A stretch of DNA of 59,018 bases, from NCBI GenBank assembly GCA_029211065.1, contig JARGFK010000016.1:1-59018 (forward strand), read 5' to 3'. The notes beneath the pieces are model-generated. The model worked only from the letters and a program-made list of their open reading frames with translations, made no database searches and was not told where the DNA came from. The translations under genes were made by a program, and so were the position numbers. Positions 8,513 to 17,491 of this stretch are shown in pieces. Origin of the DNA: Desulfobacterales bacterium. Lineage in GTDB: Bacteria; Desulfobacterota; Desulfobacteria; Desulfobacterales; JARGFK01. How positions within the stretch are numbered: position 1 is the stretch's first letter; every line of letters begins with the position of its first letter.

Positions 8513-9739
8513 ATGAAAAAGGGTGTATTTGATGGAATAAAAGTTGCCGAGTTCGCCGCGATTGCCGCAGGGCCGCTGATTGGCAAGTTTATGGCCGATC
8601 ACGGCGCCACGGTCGTCCATGTGGAATCCTATGCCAGACCGGATGGCTTCAGGTCCAATTATCCGCCTTACAAAGACAACAAACCAGGGTTGGACCGTTC
8701 CGGCTCCTTTGCCATCTGCAATAACAATAAGCTGGCGATTACCATTAACTTAAAGGCCCCCGGCGCCATCGACGTTGCCAGGAAACTGGTACAATGGGCG
8801 GACGTGGTAACCGAGAATTTCACACCGGGAACAATGGCAAAGCTGGGGCTGGGGTATGAAGACCTGAAAAAGGTCAAGCCGGATATCATCATGCTGAGCA
8901 CCTGCAACCAGGGACAGACCGGGCCGCATGCCCAGCATCCGGGGTTTGGGTCGCACCTGTCGTCGCTGTGCGGCTTTACCTATGTGACCGGCTATAAGGA
9001 TCGCGAGCCGTCTATTTTGTACGGACCCTATGTGGATCATATCGGGGTGGGATACGGCGTCATTGCGGTTACCGCCGCGCTGGAACACAAACGCCGCACC
9101 GGGGAAGGTCAGTTGATCGACTCGGCCCAGTACGAAGGCGGTGTGCAATTCATGATGCCGTCGCTGCTGGAGTATACCGTCAACAATCGGGTGATGGAAC
9201 GCGACGGCAACCGACATGCCTTTGCGGCTCCCCACAATATCTTTCCCTGTAAAGGCGACGACCGCTGGTGCGTTATCAGCGTGTTCAGCGATGCGGAATG
9301 GAGCCGAATCTGCGGGGTCATCGGAAAAGAAGCGCTTATTTCCGACCCGCGCTTTGCAACCGTAACAGCCCGAAAACAGCATGAGGAAGAACTCGATCAG
9401 GAAATTGCCGAATGGACCTCGCGGCAGACGGCCGAGGAGGCCTTTACACAATTGCAGACCCATGGCGTCAAGGCCGGGGTTGTGCAGAACATCGCGGATC
9501 TGTTTACCGATCCGCAGCTGGCGCATCGGGGAATCTTCGCGCCTGTGGATCATCCGGTGGTGGGCCGGACCCATGCCGAGGGGCCGCCTTTTGCCCTGTC
9601 AAAAAGTCCATTCAAGATCGATCGGGCCTCCCCCTGTATCGGCGAACATAACCATCAGGTTTTCACAGAGTTTCTGGGGTATTCGGAAGAAGAATTTAAG
9701 AAATTTCATGAAAAGGGTATTATTGATACGCCTAAATAG
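8513..9739 (+). CDS. class III CoA-transferase (CaiB/BaiF family), subunit-like 2
   Basis: The second family III CoA-transferase, 408 residues, with the catalytic aspartate D203 in GQLIDSAQYEG. The N-terminus (VAEFAAIAAGPLIGKFMADHGATVVHVE) and the GYEDLKKVKPDIIMLS segment are typical. ATG 8513 has a ribosome site (caggag). Together with the previous gene it may form an alpha/beta transferase, though the two genes are 208 bp apart. Oxalate/formate-type activity is possible in this family, but the UbiD, SucCD and UbiX neighbours favour activation of an aromatic or unsaturated acid before decarboxylation. Confidence 0.9.
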   Translation: MKKGVFDGIKVAEFAAIAAGPLIGKFMADHGATVVHVESYARPDGFRSNYPPYKDNKPGLDRSGSFAICNNNKLAITINLKAPGAIDVARKLVQWADVVTENFTPGTMAKLGLGYEDLKKVKPDIIMLSTCNQGQTGPHAQHPGFGSHLSSLCGFTYVTGYKDREPSILYGPYVDHIGVGYGVIAVTAALEHKRRTGEGQLIDSAQYEGGVQFMMPSLLEYTVNNRVMERDGNRHAFAAPHNIFPCKGDDRWCVISVFSDAEWSRICGVIGKEALISDPRFATVTARKQHEEELDQEIAEWTSRQTAEEAFTQLQTHGVKAGVVQNIADLFTDPQLAHRGIFAPVDHPVVGRTHAEGPPFALSKSPFKIDRASPCIGEHNHQVFTEFLGYSEEEFKKFHEKGIIDTPK

Positions 9740-9898
9740 CGCCTGAACGAAGGGTTATGTACATAAAATCCGAATATCGAAGCGCGAAACTCGAAACAAA
9801 TTCGAATTTGAAATGACAAAATGACCAAAAGCCGAGGTTTTCGGTCAATAGCTAATGTTAAATAGGCCGGCTATATTGACACGAAAAAGGATGGATAT

Positions 9899-11062
9899 AT
9901 GAAGATACATGAATATCAGGCAAAAGAACTGTTTAGAAAGTTCAACATTGCCGTTCCCAAAGGGAGGGTTGCCTTCAGCCCTGCTGAAGCGGAGGCGGCG
10001 GCCCGGGAAATCGGCGCATGGCCGGTGGTGGTGAAGGCCCAGATCCACGCCGGCGGCCGGGGAAAGGGCGGCGGGGTCAAACTGGCCCATTCCCTTGCCG
10101 AGGTTGGAAAATTGGCTGGGGATATCATCGGGATGAATCTGGTGACCCATCAGACCGGCCCTGGGGGGAAAAAAGTTAAACAAGTTTTGGTGGAGCAGGG
10201 GCTCCATATTGATAAAGAGCTGTATCTCAGTGTCATACCGGATCGTTCATCCGCCCGAATTGTCGTGATGCTAAGTGAAGCCGGCGGGATGGATATTGAG
10301 ACCGTGGCCGCTAAAACTCCGGAAAAAATCATTAAGATCAGCATTGATCCGCTGGTGGGCATTCAACCCCATCACTGCCGCCAGGCAGCATTCGGTCTGA
10401 AGTTTTCCCCGGCAGCCCAGAAGCAGTTTGTCCCGATGCTGAACGCCCTTTACCGGTTGTTTTTCAGCTACGATTGTTCGCTGGTTGAGATCAATCCGCT
10501 GGTATTGACCAAAGATGAAACCCTGATTGCCCTGGACGGCAAAATCAATTTTGATGACAACAGTCTGTTTCGACACAAAGATGTGCTGGCTTACCGGGAT
10601 CTGGATGAAGAAGATCCCCTGGAGGTCGAGGCGTCCAAATTTAATATCAATTATATTAAAATGGATGGAAATGTCGGGAACATGGTCAACGGCGCCGGTC
10701 TGGCAATGGCGACCATGGATATTATCAAGCTTGCCGGGGCGGAACCGGCCAATTTCCTGGATGTCGGCGGCGGTGCCAGCGCCGAGATGGTGGCAAACGG
10801 TTTTCGCATCATTTTAAGCGATAAGAACGTAAAAGCCGTTTTGGTCAATATTTTTGGCGGCATCTTACGCTGCGACATTTTGAGCACCGGGGTTGTTGAG
10901 GCTGCCAAAAAAACGGGCATCCAGGTGCCGGTGGTGGTTCGGATGGAAGGCACCAATGTGGAAGAAGGGCGCAGAATCTTGGCCGAGTCCGGCCTGGACT
11001 TGATTTCCGCAAAAGATCTCAAGGATGCGGCCCAAAAGATTTCTGAAATCGTCCGGGCTTGA
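9899..11062 (+). CDS. sucC: succinate-CoA ligase (ADP-forming) beta subunit
   Basis: An ATP-grasp CoA ligase beta subunit, 387 residues, the usual size. It starts MKIHEYQAKELFRKF and shows the ATP-grasp lysine in VVKAQIHAGGRGKGGGVK, the LVEINPL segment, and the C-terminal LDVGGGAS and NIFGGILRCD motifs. It carries the nucleotide-grasp and succinate-binding side of the ligase and works with the alpha subunit encoded at 11326. It would regenerate succinyl-CoA from succinate, ATP and CoA, making it a logical partner of the CoA-transferases just upstream. A dedicated copy in a catabolic operon is more informative than a TCA-cycle copy would be. Confidence 0.93.
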   Translation: MKIHEYQAKELFRKFNIAVPKGRVAFSPAEAEAAAREIGAWPVVVKAQIHAGGRGKGGGVKLAHSLAEVGKLAGDIIGMNLVTHQTGPGGKKVKQVLVEQGLHIDKELYLSVIPDRSSARIVVMLSEAGGMDIETVAAKTPEKIIKISIDPLVGIQPHHCRQAAFGLKFSPAAQKQFVPMLNALYRLFFSYDCSLVEINPLVLTKDETLIALDGKINFDDNSLFRHKDVLAYRDLDEEDPLEVEASKFNINYIKMDGNVGNMVNGAGLAMATMDIIKLAGAEPANFLDVGGGASAEMVANGFRIILSDKNVKAVLVNIFGGILRCDILSTGVVEAAKKTGIQVPVVVRMEGTNVEEGRRILAESGLDLISAKDLKDAAQKISEIVRA

Positions 11063-11325
11063 ACGAGACTGAAGCGAAAGGGAAGGGATCTTTAACCGGT
11101 CGCAGCTGAAAGGGATCGACTGGGATTCTGGAATACAGGAATACTGGAATGATTGGGCAAACTGAAGACTGCTTTTTAAATTGATAAAATGCCATAAAAC
11201 CCATTGTTCCAATATTCCATCCTTCCATCATTCCGATTAGTTAGTTAATGAGGTTCTTGAGTAATATCTGGCCGCAAAACAAACAAAAATTTTTCTAAGT
11301 GAACCATTCATCGAGGGCAGTTACC
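11063..11325. repeat. intergenic gap with imperfect fold-back repeat
   Basis: Between sucC and sucD, tggaatgattggg-like sequence (about 11145-11157) is mirrored by ccattgttccaatattcc...catcattcc (about 11200-11236). This is an imperfect inverted repeat of about 100 bp with no gene. sucC and sucD are usually nearly adjacent, so this insertion within the pair is atypical. Confidence 0.5.
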
Positions 11326-12198
11326 ATGAGCATATTCGTAAATAATGAAACGCGTCTGGTTGTCCAGGGAATTACCGGCCGGGAAGGGCAGTTTCACGCC
11401 CGCCAGTGTATTCTCTACGGCACCCGGGTGGTGGCCGGCGTTACCCCCGGTAAAGGGGGCCAGCAGATGGACGATGTACCGGTCTTTAATACCGTTAAGG
11501 AAGCCGTTAAAGAAGCCGGTGCAAATTGCAGCATGATTTTTGTGCCGCCGGCATTTGCCGCCGATGCGATTTTTGAAGCGATTGATGCAGGGATTGATCT
11601 GGTGGTCGCCATCACAGAAGGGATTCCGGTATTGGATATGTTAAGGGTCAAGACGTATCTGCGGTCAACCCGGGCCCGCCTGATCGGTCCGAACGGACCG
11701 GGGATCATCACACCCGGGGAAGCCAAAGTCGGGATCATGCCGGGACCCATCCATAAACCCGGCGGCCCAATCGGGGTCATGTCGCGGTCCGGAACCTTGA
11801 CCTATGAGGTCGTCTATCAACTGACCCAGAAGGGGATCGGCCAGACGACCTGTATCGGAATCGGCGGCGACCCGGTTGTGGGAACGGGGATGATCGATTG
11901 TCTGACGGCCTTTGAAAAAGATCTGGAAACCAAAGGGGTGGTCATGGTGGGTGAAATCGGCGGGACAGCAGAGGAAGAAGCCGCCCGGTTTATCAAAGAT
12001 AATATGACCAAACCGGTGGTGAGCTTTATTGCCGGATTGACCGCTCCTCCCGGACGCCGCATGGGTCATGCCGGCGCCATCATCGACGGGGCCAGCGGAA
12101 CCGCCCAGGGCAAGATCGCGGCGTTAAAGGCTGGCGGCGTCCATGTGTGCGAGGATCTGGGATCTTTTGGGGAATTTTGTGCCGGAGTATTTATATAA
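11326..12198 (+). CDS. sucD: succinate-CoA ligase alpha subunit
   Basis: The CoA-binding alpha subunit of succinyl-CoA synthetase, 290 residues. It contains the Rossmann CoA-binding start ([18 protein letters not shown]), [20 protein letters not shown] and the phosphohistidine loop GHAGAII with H248. A frame extension to GTG 11299 exists, but ATG 11326 gives the normal [10 protein letters not shown] start seen in the family. It pairs with SucC encoded 263 bp upstream and closes the succinyl-CoA cycle proposed for the CoA-transferases. Confidence 0.93.
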   Translation: MSIFVNNETRLVVQGITGREGQFHARQCILYGTRVVAGVTPGKGGQQMDDVPVFNTVKEAVKEAGANCSMIFVPPAFAADAIFEAIDAGIDLVVAITEGIPVLDMLRVKTYLRSTRARLIGPNGPGIITPGEAKVGIMPGPIHKPGGPIGVMSRSGTLTYEVVYQLTQKGIGQTTCIGIGGDPVVGTGMIDCLTAFEKDLETKGVVMVGEIGGTAEEEAARFIKDNMTKPVVSFIAGLTAPPGRRMGHAGAIIDGASGTAQGKIAALKAGGVHVCEDLGSFGEFCAGVFI

Positions 12199-12241
12199 CA
12201 GTTGCATGTGTTCATGGGGTGGCTGCGCAATGGAATGAGCG

Positions 12242-12327
12242 GTTCCAGGTTCACAGTTCACCGTTCAAGGTTGAAAGGAAGAATTCGCTGGACCCATGCG
12301 TGAACCGTGGAACCGTGAACCTGGAAC
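12242..12327. repeat. fold-back intergenic repeat
   Basis: A perfect 13-bp inverted repeat (gttccaggttcac at 12242-12254, complement at 12315-12327) with further imperfect pairing inside. It fills the gap between sucD and ubiX. Confidence 0.55.
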
Positions 12328-12373
12328 TTTCAGCCGTAAACCCTGAACCTTTTTATCTATAGAAGGGAGTGGC

Positions 12374-12943
12374 ATGGAAAGAATCGTAGTGGGAATGTCG
12401 GGCGCATCAGGCGCCATTCTGGGTATCCGGCTGCTGGAAGTGCTGGCGGAATCCGAGTTTGAAGTCCACCTGGTGATTTCCGGTTCAGCCAAAAGAACCA
12501 TCAGTCTTGAAACGGACTGGCAGCTGAAAGATGTGGAGGCCTTGGCTGATAAGGTGCATGACTTCGACGACATTGGTGCGTCCATTGCCAGCGGATCTTT
12601 CAGAACCAGAGGCATGGCCATTGTACCATGCTCCATCAAGACGCTTTCGGCGCTTGCCAATTCATATAACACCAATCTGCTGATCCGTGCGGCGGATGTG
12701 ACCCTGAAAGAGCGCCGCCGGCTGGTGGTGGTCCCGAGAGAAGCGCCGCTGCATGCCGGCCATCTGGATTTAATGGCAAAGGTCGAGCGGCTCAGGGGAA
12801 TGATTATGCCGCCGTTTATGACGTTTTATCACCGTCCCAAAAACTTGGATGACATGATCAACCACTTGGTGGGTAAGGTTCTGGATTGTTTTCATATCGA
12901 TAACAATTTGTTCCAGCGATGGGGAGAAAAAAACAAAAAATAG
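12374..12943 (+). CDS. ubiX: flavin prenyltransferase UbiX
   Basis: Makes prenyl-FMN, the cofactor of all UbiD enzymes, from FMN and a dimethylallyl phosphate. The 189-residue protein has the full family signature: GMSGASGAILGIRLLE at the N-terminus, the CSIKTLSALANSY segment, and the C-terminal run RAADVTLKERRRLVVVPREAPLH with PPFMTFYHRP. The ribosome site gaagggag precedes ATG 12374. This is the only UbiX in the window, against six UbiDs, so it may serve them all. The stop lies 11 bp before the next UbiD start, indicating co-translation. Confidence 0.95.
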   Translation: MERIVVGMSGASGAILGIRLLEVLAESEFEVHLVISGSAKRTISLETDWQLKDVEALADKVHDFDDIGASIASGSFRTRGMAIVPCSIKTLSALANSYNTNLLIRAADVTLKERRRLVVVPREAPLHAGHLDLMAKVERLRGMIMPPFMTFYHRPKNLDDMINHLVGKVLDCFHIDNNLFQRWGEKNKK

Positions 12944-12954
12944 CAAGGAGACAT

Positions 12955-14415
12955 ATGAAGCACCAAATTCCCTATGAAGATCTGAGAGGCTGGCTTAAAG
13001 AAGCCCGCAAACTGAACGAAGTCAAAGATGTTGACGGCGCCAGCTGGCAGGAGGATATCGGCATGGCGACGGAATTGCTGCATCATTCAGATCCGGCGCC
13101 GGCTGCGTTGTTTGACAACATTCCCGACTATCCCCGGGGGCACCGCGTCCTGACCAATTTCTTCGGCGCCAGACGCATGAACATGACCCTCGGCTTTCCG
13201 ATTGAATCGAGCCGGGTCGAACTATCCAACGCCTTTACGGAAGTCTATCAGTCCGTCAAGCCGATTCCCCATGAAGTCGTCAAAGACGGCCCGATACTGG
13301 AGAATATCCAGGAAGGCGATGGTGTCAATGTCCTCTCCTTTCCGACTCCCTTCTGGCACGAACAGGACGGCGGCCGTTACATCGGCACCGGGAGTTACGA
13401 TATCACCCGGGATCCGGATGAAGGCTGGATCAACCTGGGAACCTATCGGGTGATGGTTCACGATGAAAAAAGTCTGGGTTTTTATATTTCACCGGGTAAA
13501 CACGGCCGGGTACATCGGGACAAATTCATGGCCCTGAATGAGCCCATGCCGGTTGTCGTGGTGGTCGGCGGCGATCCGTTCCTTTATCTCATGGCCTGCA
13601 ATGAAATCCCCTACGGTCTTTGCGAGTACGACCTGGCGGGGGGCTTCCGCGGCAAGCCCTATCCGGTCATAAAGGGCAGGGTGACCGGCTTGCCGATACC
13701 GGCCCATGCTGAAATCGCCCTGGAAGGCTTTATCGATCCGCGTAAAAGAAAACAGGAAGGTCCCTTCGGGGAATGGACCGGATATTATGCCAGCGGCGCC
13801 CGGGAAGAACCGGTCCTGGACGTCAAGGCGATTTATCACCGCAACAATCCCATTATTCTGGGCTGCCCCCCCAACCGGCCGCCGGATGAAATCGCCCGCT
13901 ACCGGGCGGTGGTTCGCTCCGGACTGCTGAAGCAGCAGCTGCTCAACAGCGGCCTTTCCGGAATTAAAGCGGTCTGGGGTCATGAGGTGGGCAGTTCGCG
14001 CATGCTGCTGACTGTCGCCATTGAGCAGCGCTACGGCGGGCACGCCACCCAGGTGGGGCATGTCGCCTCACAATGCCATGTGGGGGCCTATGCCGGCAAG
14101 TATGTCATTGTGGTGGATGACGACATCGATCCATCCGATCTTGAGGCGGTGATGTGGGCCGTGGTTTCGCGGTCGGATCCGGCCACCTCCATTGATATCA
14201 TTCATAATGCCTGGTCAACCCACCTGGACCCGAGAATTTCTCCGGAAGATAAGCATAAAGGGCAGCTGACCAACTCCCGGGCCATTATAGACGCAACCCG
14301 CCCATTTTCATGGAAAGATCAGTTTCCGCTGGTAAATATGCCCAGTCCTGAAACAGCCCGGAAGACGCGGGAAAAGTTTGGTTACCTGCTCGATGGATTC
14401 TGTAAAACGCCTTAA
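12955..14415 (+). CDS. UbiD family decarboxylase (486 aa)
   Basis: A prenyl-FMN decarboxylase with EGPFGE at residues 268-273 (catalytic E268/E273), the NLGTYRVMVHD arginine segment, and the VVDDDIDPSDLEAVMWAV acidic region. ATG 12955 has an aaggag ribosome site; the frame also runs from 12919 inside ubiX, which I reject as a start. The GEWTGYYASGAREEP continuation places it in the same subgroup as the UbiDs at 14526, 17492 and 24440, the type that includes characterised (hetero)aromatic acid decarboxylases. It sits directly after ubiX. Confidence 0.94.
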   Translation: MKHQIPYEDLRGWLKEARKLNEVKDVDGASWQEDIGMATELLHHSDPAPAALFDNIPDYPRGHRVLTNFFGARRMNMTLGFPIESSRVELSNAFTEVYQSVKPIPHEVVKDGPILENIQEGDGVNVLSFPTPFWHEQDGGRYIGTGSYDITRDPDEGWINLGTYRVMVHDEKSLGFYISPGKHGRVHRDKFMALNEPMPVVVVVGGDPFLYLMACNEIPYGLCEYDLAGGFRGKPYPVIKGRVTGLPIPAHAEIALEGFIDPRKRKQEGPFGEWTGYYASGAREEPVLDVKAIYHRNNPIILGCPPNRPPDEIARYRAVVRSGLLKQQLLNSGLSGIKAVWGHEVGSSRMLLTVAIEQRYGGHATQVGHVASQCHVGAYAGKYVIVVDDDIDPSDLEAVMWAVVSRSDPATSIDIIHNAWSTHLDPRISPEDKHKGQLTNSRAIIDATRPFSWKDQFPLVNMPSPETARKTREKFGYLLDGFCKTP

Positions 14416-14525
14416 TGCAGGCGTTCCGGCGGCAAGGCCGAAACGGAAGGCGGCGGTCAATTAAATGAAATCTTCGTCTATAAATTGAAACCGAAGAGAA
14501 AAGACTATAACAAGGAGACCCGAAG

Positions 14526-15962
14526 ATGGCATATAAGGATTTGAGAGATTGGTTGAAAAAAGTTGAAAAAATGGACCAGTTGAAAAAGGTTGACGGCGCC
14601 AGTTGGGACCTGGAAATGGGCGCCATTACCGAGCTGATTTACCAGGAAGGCAAGGGAACCCCGCCGGCCGTATTATTCGACAAGGTTCCGGGGTACTCCA
14701 AAGGCTTTCGGGCGCTTTTCGGCATCACCTGTTCGGTGGAAAGAATGGCGCTGACGCTGAACCTGCCGTCGGCAAAAACCGGTGTCGACCTGGTTCAATC
14801 GTATCGCAACAAACTGAAGGATTTTAAACCCATCGCCCCCCGCATGGTGAAAGACGGCCCTATTTTTGAAAATATCGACCGGGGCGATGACGTCAATGTC
14901 CTCAAGTTTCCGGTACCGCTCCATCATGAACTGGACGGCGGCCGCTATATCGGCACGGGCTGCATGACCATGACCAAGGACCCGGATGAAGGCTGGGTCA
15001 ATTTCGGCGCTTACCGGGTCATGGTGCATGATGAAAAGACGATCGGGTTTTACATTTCACCGGGCAAACACGGGAATCTCCAGCGCCAGAAATATTTTGA
15101 TAAGAAAAAACCCTGCCCGGCGGTTGTGTGTGTCGGACAGGATCCGCTGTTATTCCTGGCTTCGGGAAACGAAGTTCCTTACGGCCTGTCTGAATACGAT
15201 TATGCCGGCGGCTTTAAAGGGGAACCCATCGATTTGGTAAAAGCCGAATATACCGGATTTCCCATACCGGCGCATGCTGAAATCGTTCTGGAGGGTGAGG
15301 CGGTCCCCGGTGATGAAAAATTGGAAGGCCCCTTTGGTGAGTGGTCCGGATATTATGCCAGTGATGCCAGGATGGAACCGGTGATCCGGGTGAAGAACGT
15401 CTATTACCGCAACAACCCGATTCATACCTGCGCCCGCCCCGGAAGGCCGCCGTCGGATTATTCCTTCAGCAAATGCGTCGTCAAGTCGGCCATGATCTGG
15501 GATGAACTGGAAAAAGCCGGTGTTCCCAACGTAAAGGGCGTCTGGTGTCATGAGGCCGGCGGGGGCAGAATGTTTAATATCGTCTCCATTAAAAATTCCT
15601 ATCCGGGGCACTCCCGTCAGGCCGGGCTGATTACCTCCCAGTGCCACGCCGGCGCCTATCTGGGAAGATATGTCGTTGTGGTGGATGACGATATCGACCC
15701 GTCCAATACCTTTGATGTTCTCTGGGCGATTGCATCCCGTTCCGAGCCGACGGAGTCCATTGAGATTATTCGCAGCTGCTGGAGCGGGCCGCTGGATCCC
15801 CGTATTCCCGAGGACCTGAAAGGGTTGAATTCAAGAGCGATTATCGATGCATGCCGTCCCTACCAGTGGCGCAAAAAATTTCCGGCAGTGGCGGAATCAA
15901 GCCCGGAACTCAAGGCCAAGACGTTAAAGAAATGGGGACCAACGATTTTCGGCGGAAAATAG
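14526..15962 (+). CDS. UbiD family decarboxylase (478 aa)
   Basis: A close relative of the preceding UbiD: it shares the DLR(D/G)WLK N-terminus, PFGEW motif (EGPFGE at 267-272), NFGAYRVMVHDEK and VVDDDIDPSN. It begins at ATG 14526 after aaggagac, 110 bp downstream of its neighbour. Tandem duplication followed by divergence is likely. In Fdc1 and UbiD, the residues around the glutamate pair bind prenyl-FMN and the substrate carboxylate. In this subgroup the enzymes can form heteromers or act on different substrates, which the sequence does not settle. Confidence 0.94.
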   Translation: MAYKDLRDWLKKVEKMDQLKKVDGASWDLEMGAITELIYQEGKGTPPAVLFDKVPGYSKGFRALFGITCSVERMALTLNLPSAKTGVDLVQSYRNKLKDFKPIAPRMVKDGPIFENIDRGDDVNVLKFPVPLHHELDGGRYIGTGCMTMTKDPDEGWVNFGAYRVMVHDEKTIGFYISPGKHGNLQRQKYFDKKKPCPAVVCVGQDPLLFLASGNEVPYGLSEYDYAGGFKGEPIDLVKAEYTGFPIPAHAEIVLEGEAVPGDEKLEGPFGEWSGYYASDARMEPVIRVKNVYYRNNPIHTCARPGRPPSDYSFSKCVVKSAMIWDELEKAGVPNVKGVWCHEAGGGRMFNIVSIKNSYPGHSRQAGLITSQCHAGAYLGRYVVVVDDDIDPSNTFDVLWAIASRSEPTESIEIIRSCWSGPLDPRIPEDLKGLNSRAIIDACRPYQWRKKFPAVAESSPELKAKTLKKWGPTIFGGK

Positions 15963-16162
15963 CCCGATCCGTTCAAATGTTAATGGTGGGATGACGGGGT
16001 GCGGAAGAAAGGCCGAATGAGCGCTTGGGACGATTGTTTTCTGCAGGTCTATTGTCCCATCATTTTTTATTTTAACCCCAAAAAACGGATTGCCGGCTGC
16101 AGCCGGAGTACCCGGTCTGTGTCTGGAGTTTGTTAAATTTCATTTAAGAAAGGAGTGACAGA

Positions 16163-16732
16163 ATGGCCGAACAGGACAGCAAGCAAGAGTTTAGTGAAGA
16201 CTGGGCTCCCGGGCAAAATGTATATAAAAAACAGCGTCTGTATGTACGGGCAATCAGCGGATTTACATACAGCCTGGCGGAACAGCTCAAAAAACTGCGC
16301 AGTGTTCCCAGAGTCACCAAAGCAAAAGATCTGAAATTTGCGAAAGGACCGCAATATTTCAACTGTACCATATTGAGTCCTATCCATGAAATTGCCCAGT
16401 CGATTTTTGTCCATATGGTTGTCTTAACGCCCGGAGGAATTTCTCAGAAACACGGACATGTAAATGAAGCCATTTTTTATATCCTGGATGGCGAGGGCTC
16501 TGATGTTCACGACGGGAAACGGGCGGATTGGAAGGCCGGCGACATTGCCATTGTTCCCAATTCCACCGTGCATCAGCATTTCAATAGAAGCAAAGACAAA
16601 CTGGCGCGCATGCTGGTCCTTAAAACCAAGCCATTTTATCATTTCATGAATATGCTTTTTCAGGAAGTCGTCGAACCGCAACCCAAGACACCGGTGCCCG
16701 GCTGCGAAGATTTCAAACCCAGTATCACCTAA
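16163..16732 (+). CDS. cupin domain protein 1
   Basis: A 189-residue protein with one cupin barrel in its C-terminal half. Cupin motif 1 is visible as GGISQKHGHVNEAIFYILDGEG (two His and one Glu as metal ligands), and motif 2 as PNSTVHQHFN. The N-terminal 80 residues are not recognisable. ATG 16163 follows aaggag. A paralogue follows after 33 bp, and both sit between UbiD genes. Small cupins act as isomerases, dioxygenases or binding proteins. No role can be assigned beyond an association with the decarboxylase operon. Confidence 0.82.
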   Translation: MAEQDSKQEFSEDWAPGQNVYKKQRLYVRAISGFTYSLAEQLKKLRSVPRVTKAKDLKFAKGPQYFNCTILSPIHEIAQSIFVHMVVLTPGGISQKHGHVNEAIFYILDGEGSDVHDGKRADWKAGDIAIVPNSTVHQHFNRSKDKLARMLVLKTKPFYHFMNMLFQEVVEPQPKTPVPGCEDFKPSIT

Positions 16733-16765
16733 CCGATGATCATGTCACACCAGGGGAGGTTTCAG

Positions 16766-17317
16766 ATGAGTTACGGCGAAAAAGAATACGCGACCATTCG
16801 AAAAGAGGTGGCGAATTATTATACGGAACGACTGGAGGAAGTAAAAAGGGAGAAGACTAAAGAAAAGAAAACCATCATCACCACGGACGAGATGCCCTGG
16901 GAACTCTGCCCCCAGGGGCATATCAAGCATCTGGTGAATGAAAAGATGGAAACCGCTTCCAATACGCTGGATATCTGTATGCAGCTGATTCCGGCTGGCA
17001 GCCGCTCGGGTAAACATTGTCACATGGCGGAAGAATACATGTTTATCCTTGAAGGCAGCGGCTATTCGCTGCACTGGGATGTCGATTTTGAACTGGGCGA
17101 CGCCTACTACTGGAAAGCCCAGGAAACCCCGTCGAAATGGGAATGGGAACGGGGCGATTCGATATACATCCCCCCCAATACGGTCCATCAACACTTTAAT
17201 TCAGATCCCAAAAACCCGGTGCGATTTATTTCAGCTGAAAGCCGCATGTTCAAGTACATGGGCCTGGATACGCTGGAGCAATTTGAAGACGCGCCGGAAT
17301 TTAGCCGGAAAAAATAA
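16766..17317 (+). CDS. cupin domain protein 2
   Basis: A 183-residue paralogue of the preceding cupin. Motif 1 is PAGSRSGKHCHMAEEYMFILEG and motif 2 is PPNTVHQHF; an insert of about 20 residues rich in W and E lies between them. An in-frame extension to 16736 exists, but ATG 16766 has a strong ggggagg ribosome site. The N-terminal 45 residues are charged and probably helical. The pair may form a heteromer; both keep the His/Glu metal ligands. Confidence 0.82.
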   Translation: MSYGEKEYATIRKEVANYYTERLEEVKREKTKEKKTIITTDEMPWELCPQGHIKHLVNEKMETASNTLDICMQLIPAGSRSGKHCHMAEEYMFILEGSGYSLHWDVDFELGDAYYWKAQETPSKWEWERGDSIYIPPNTVHQHFNSDPKNPVRFISAESRMFKYMGLDTLEQFEDAPEFSRKK

Positions 17318-17375
17318 CAGTCAAGTCCTTCGATTCATAAATACGATACCGTATTTATTTGCTCAGGACTAAGTG

Positions 17376-17424
17376 CTGCCTTCGGCGATGAGCTACATAC
17401 GGCTTGATCTCATGTCGAAGGCAG
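17376..17424. repeat. intergenic hairpin
   Basis: The arms ctgccttcggcgatgag (17376-17392) and ctcatgtcgaaggcag (17409-17424) form an almost perfect stem. There is no T-tract, so it looks like a palindromic repeat or RNA-stabilising hairpin rather than a terminator. Confidence 0.45.
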
Positions 17425-17491
17425 GCCGAGTGGCGTGAGCGTACCTGATAATACATCGTTGAAATTGCGAATCGAAGCACTAAGGAGTTTT

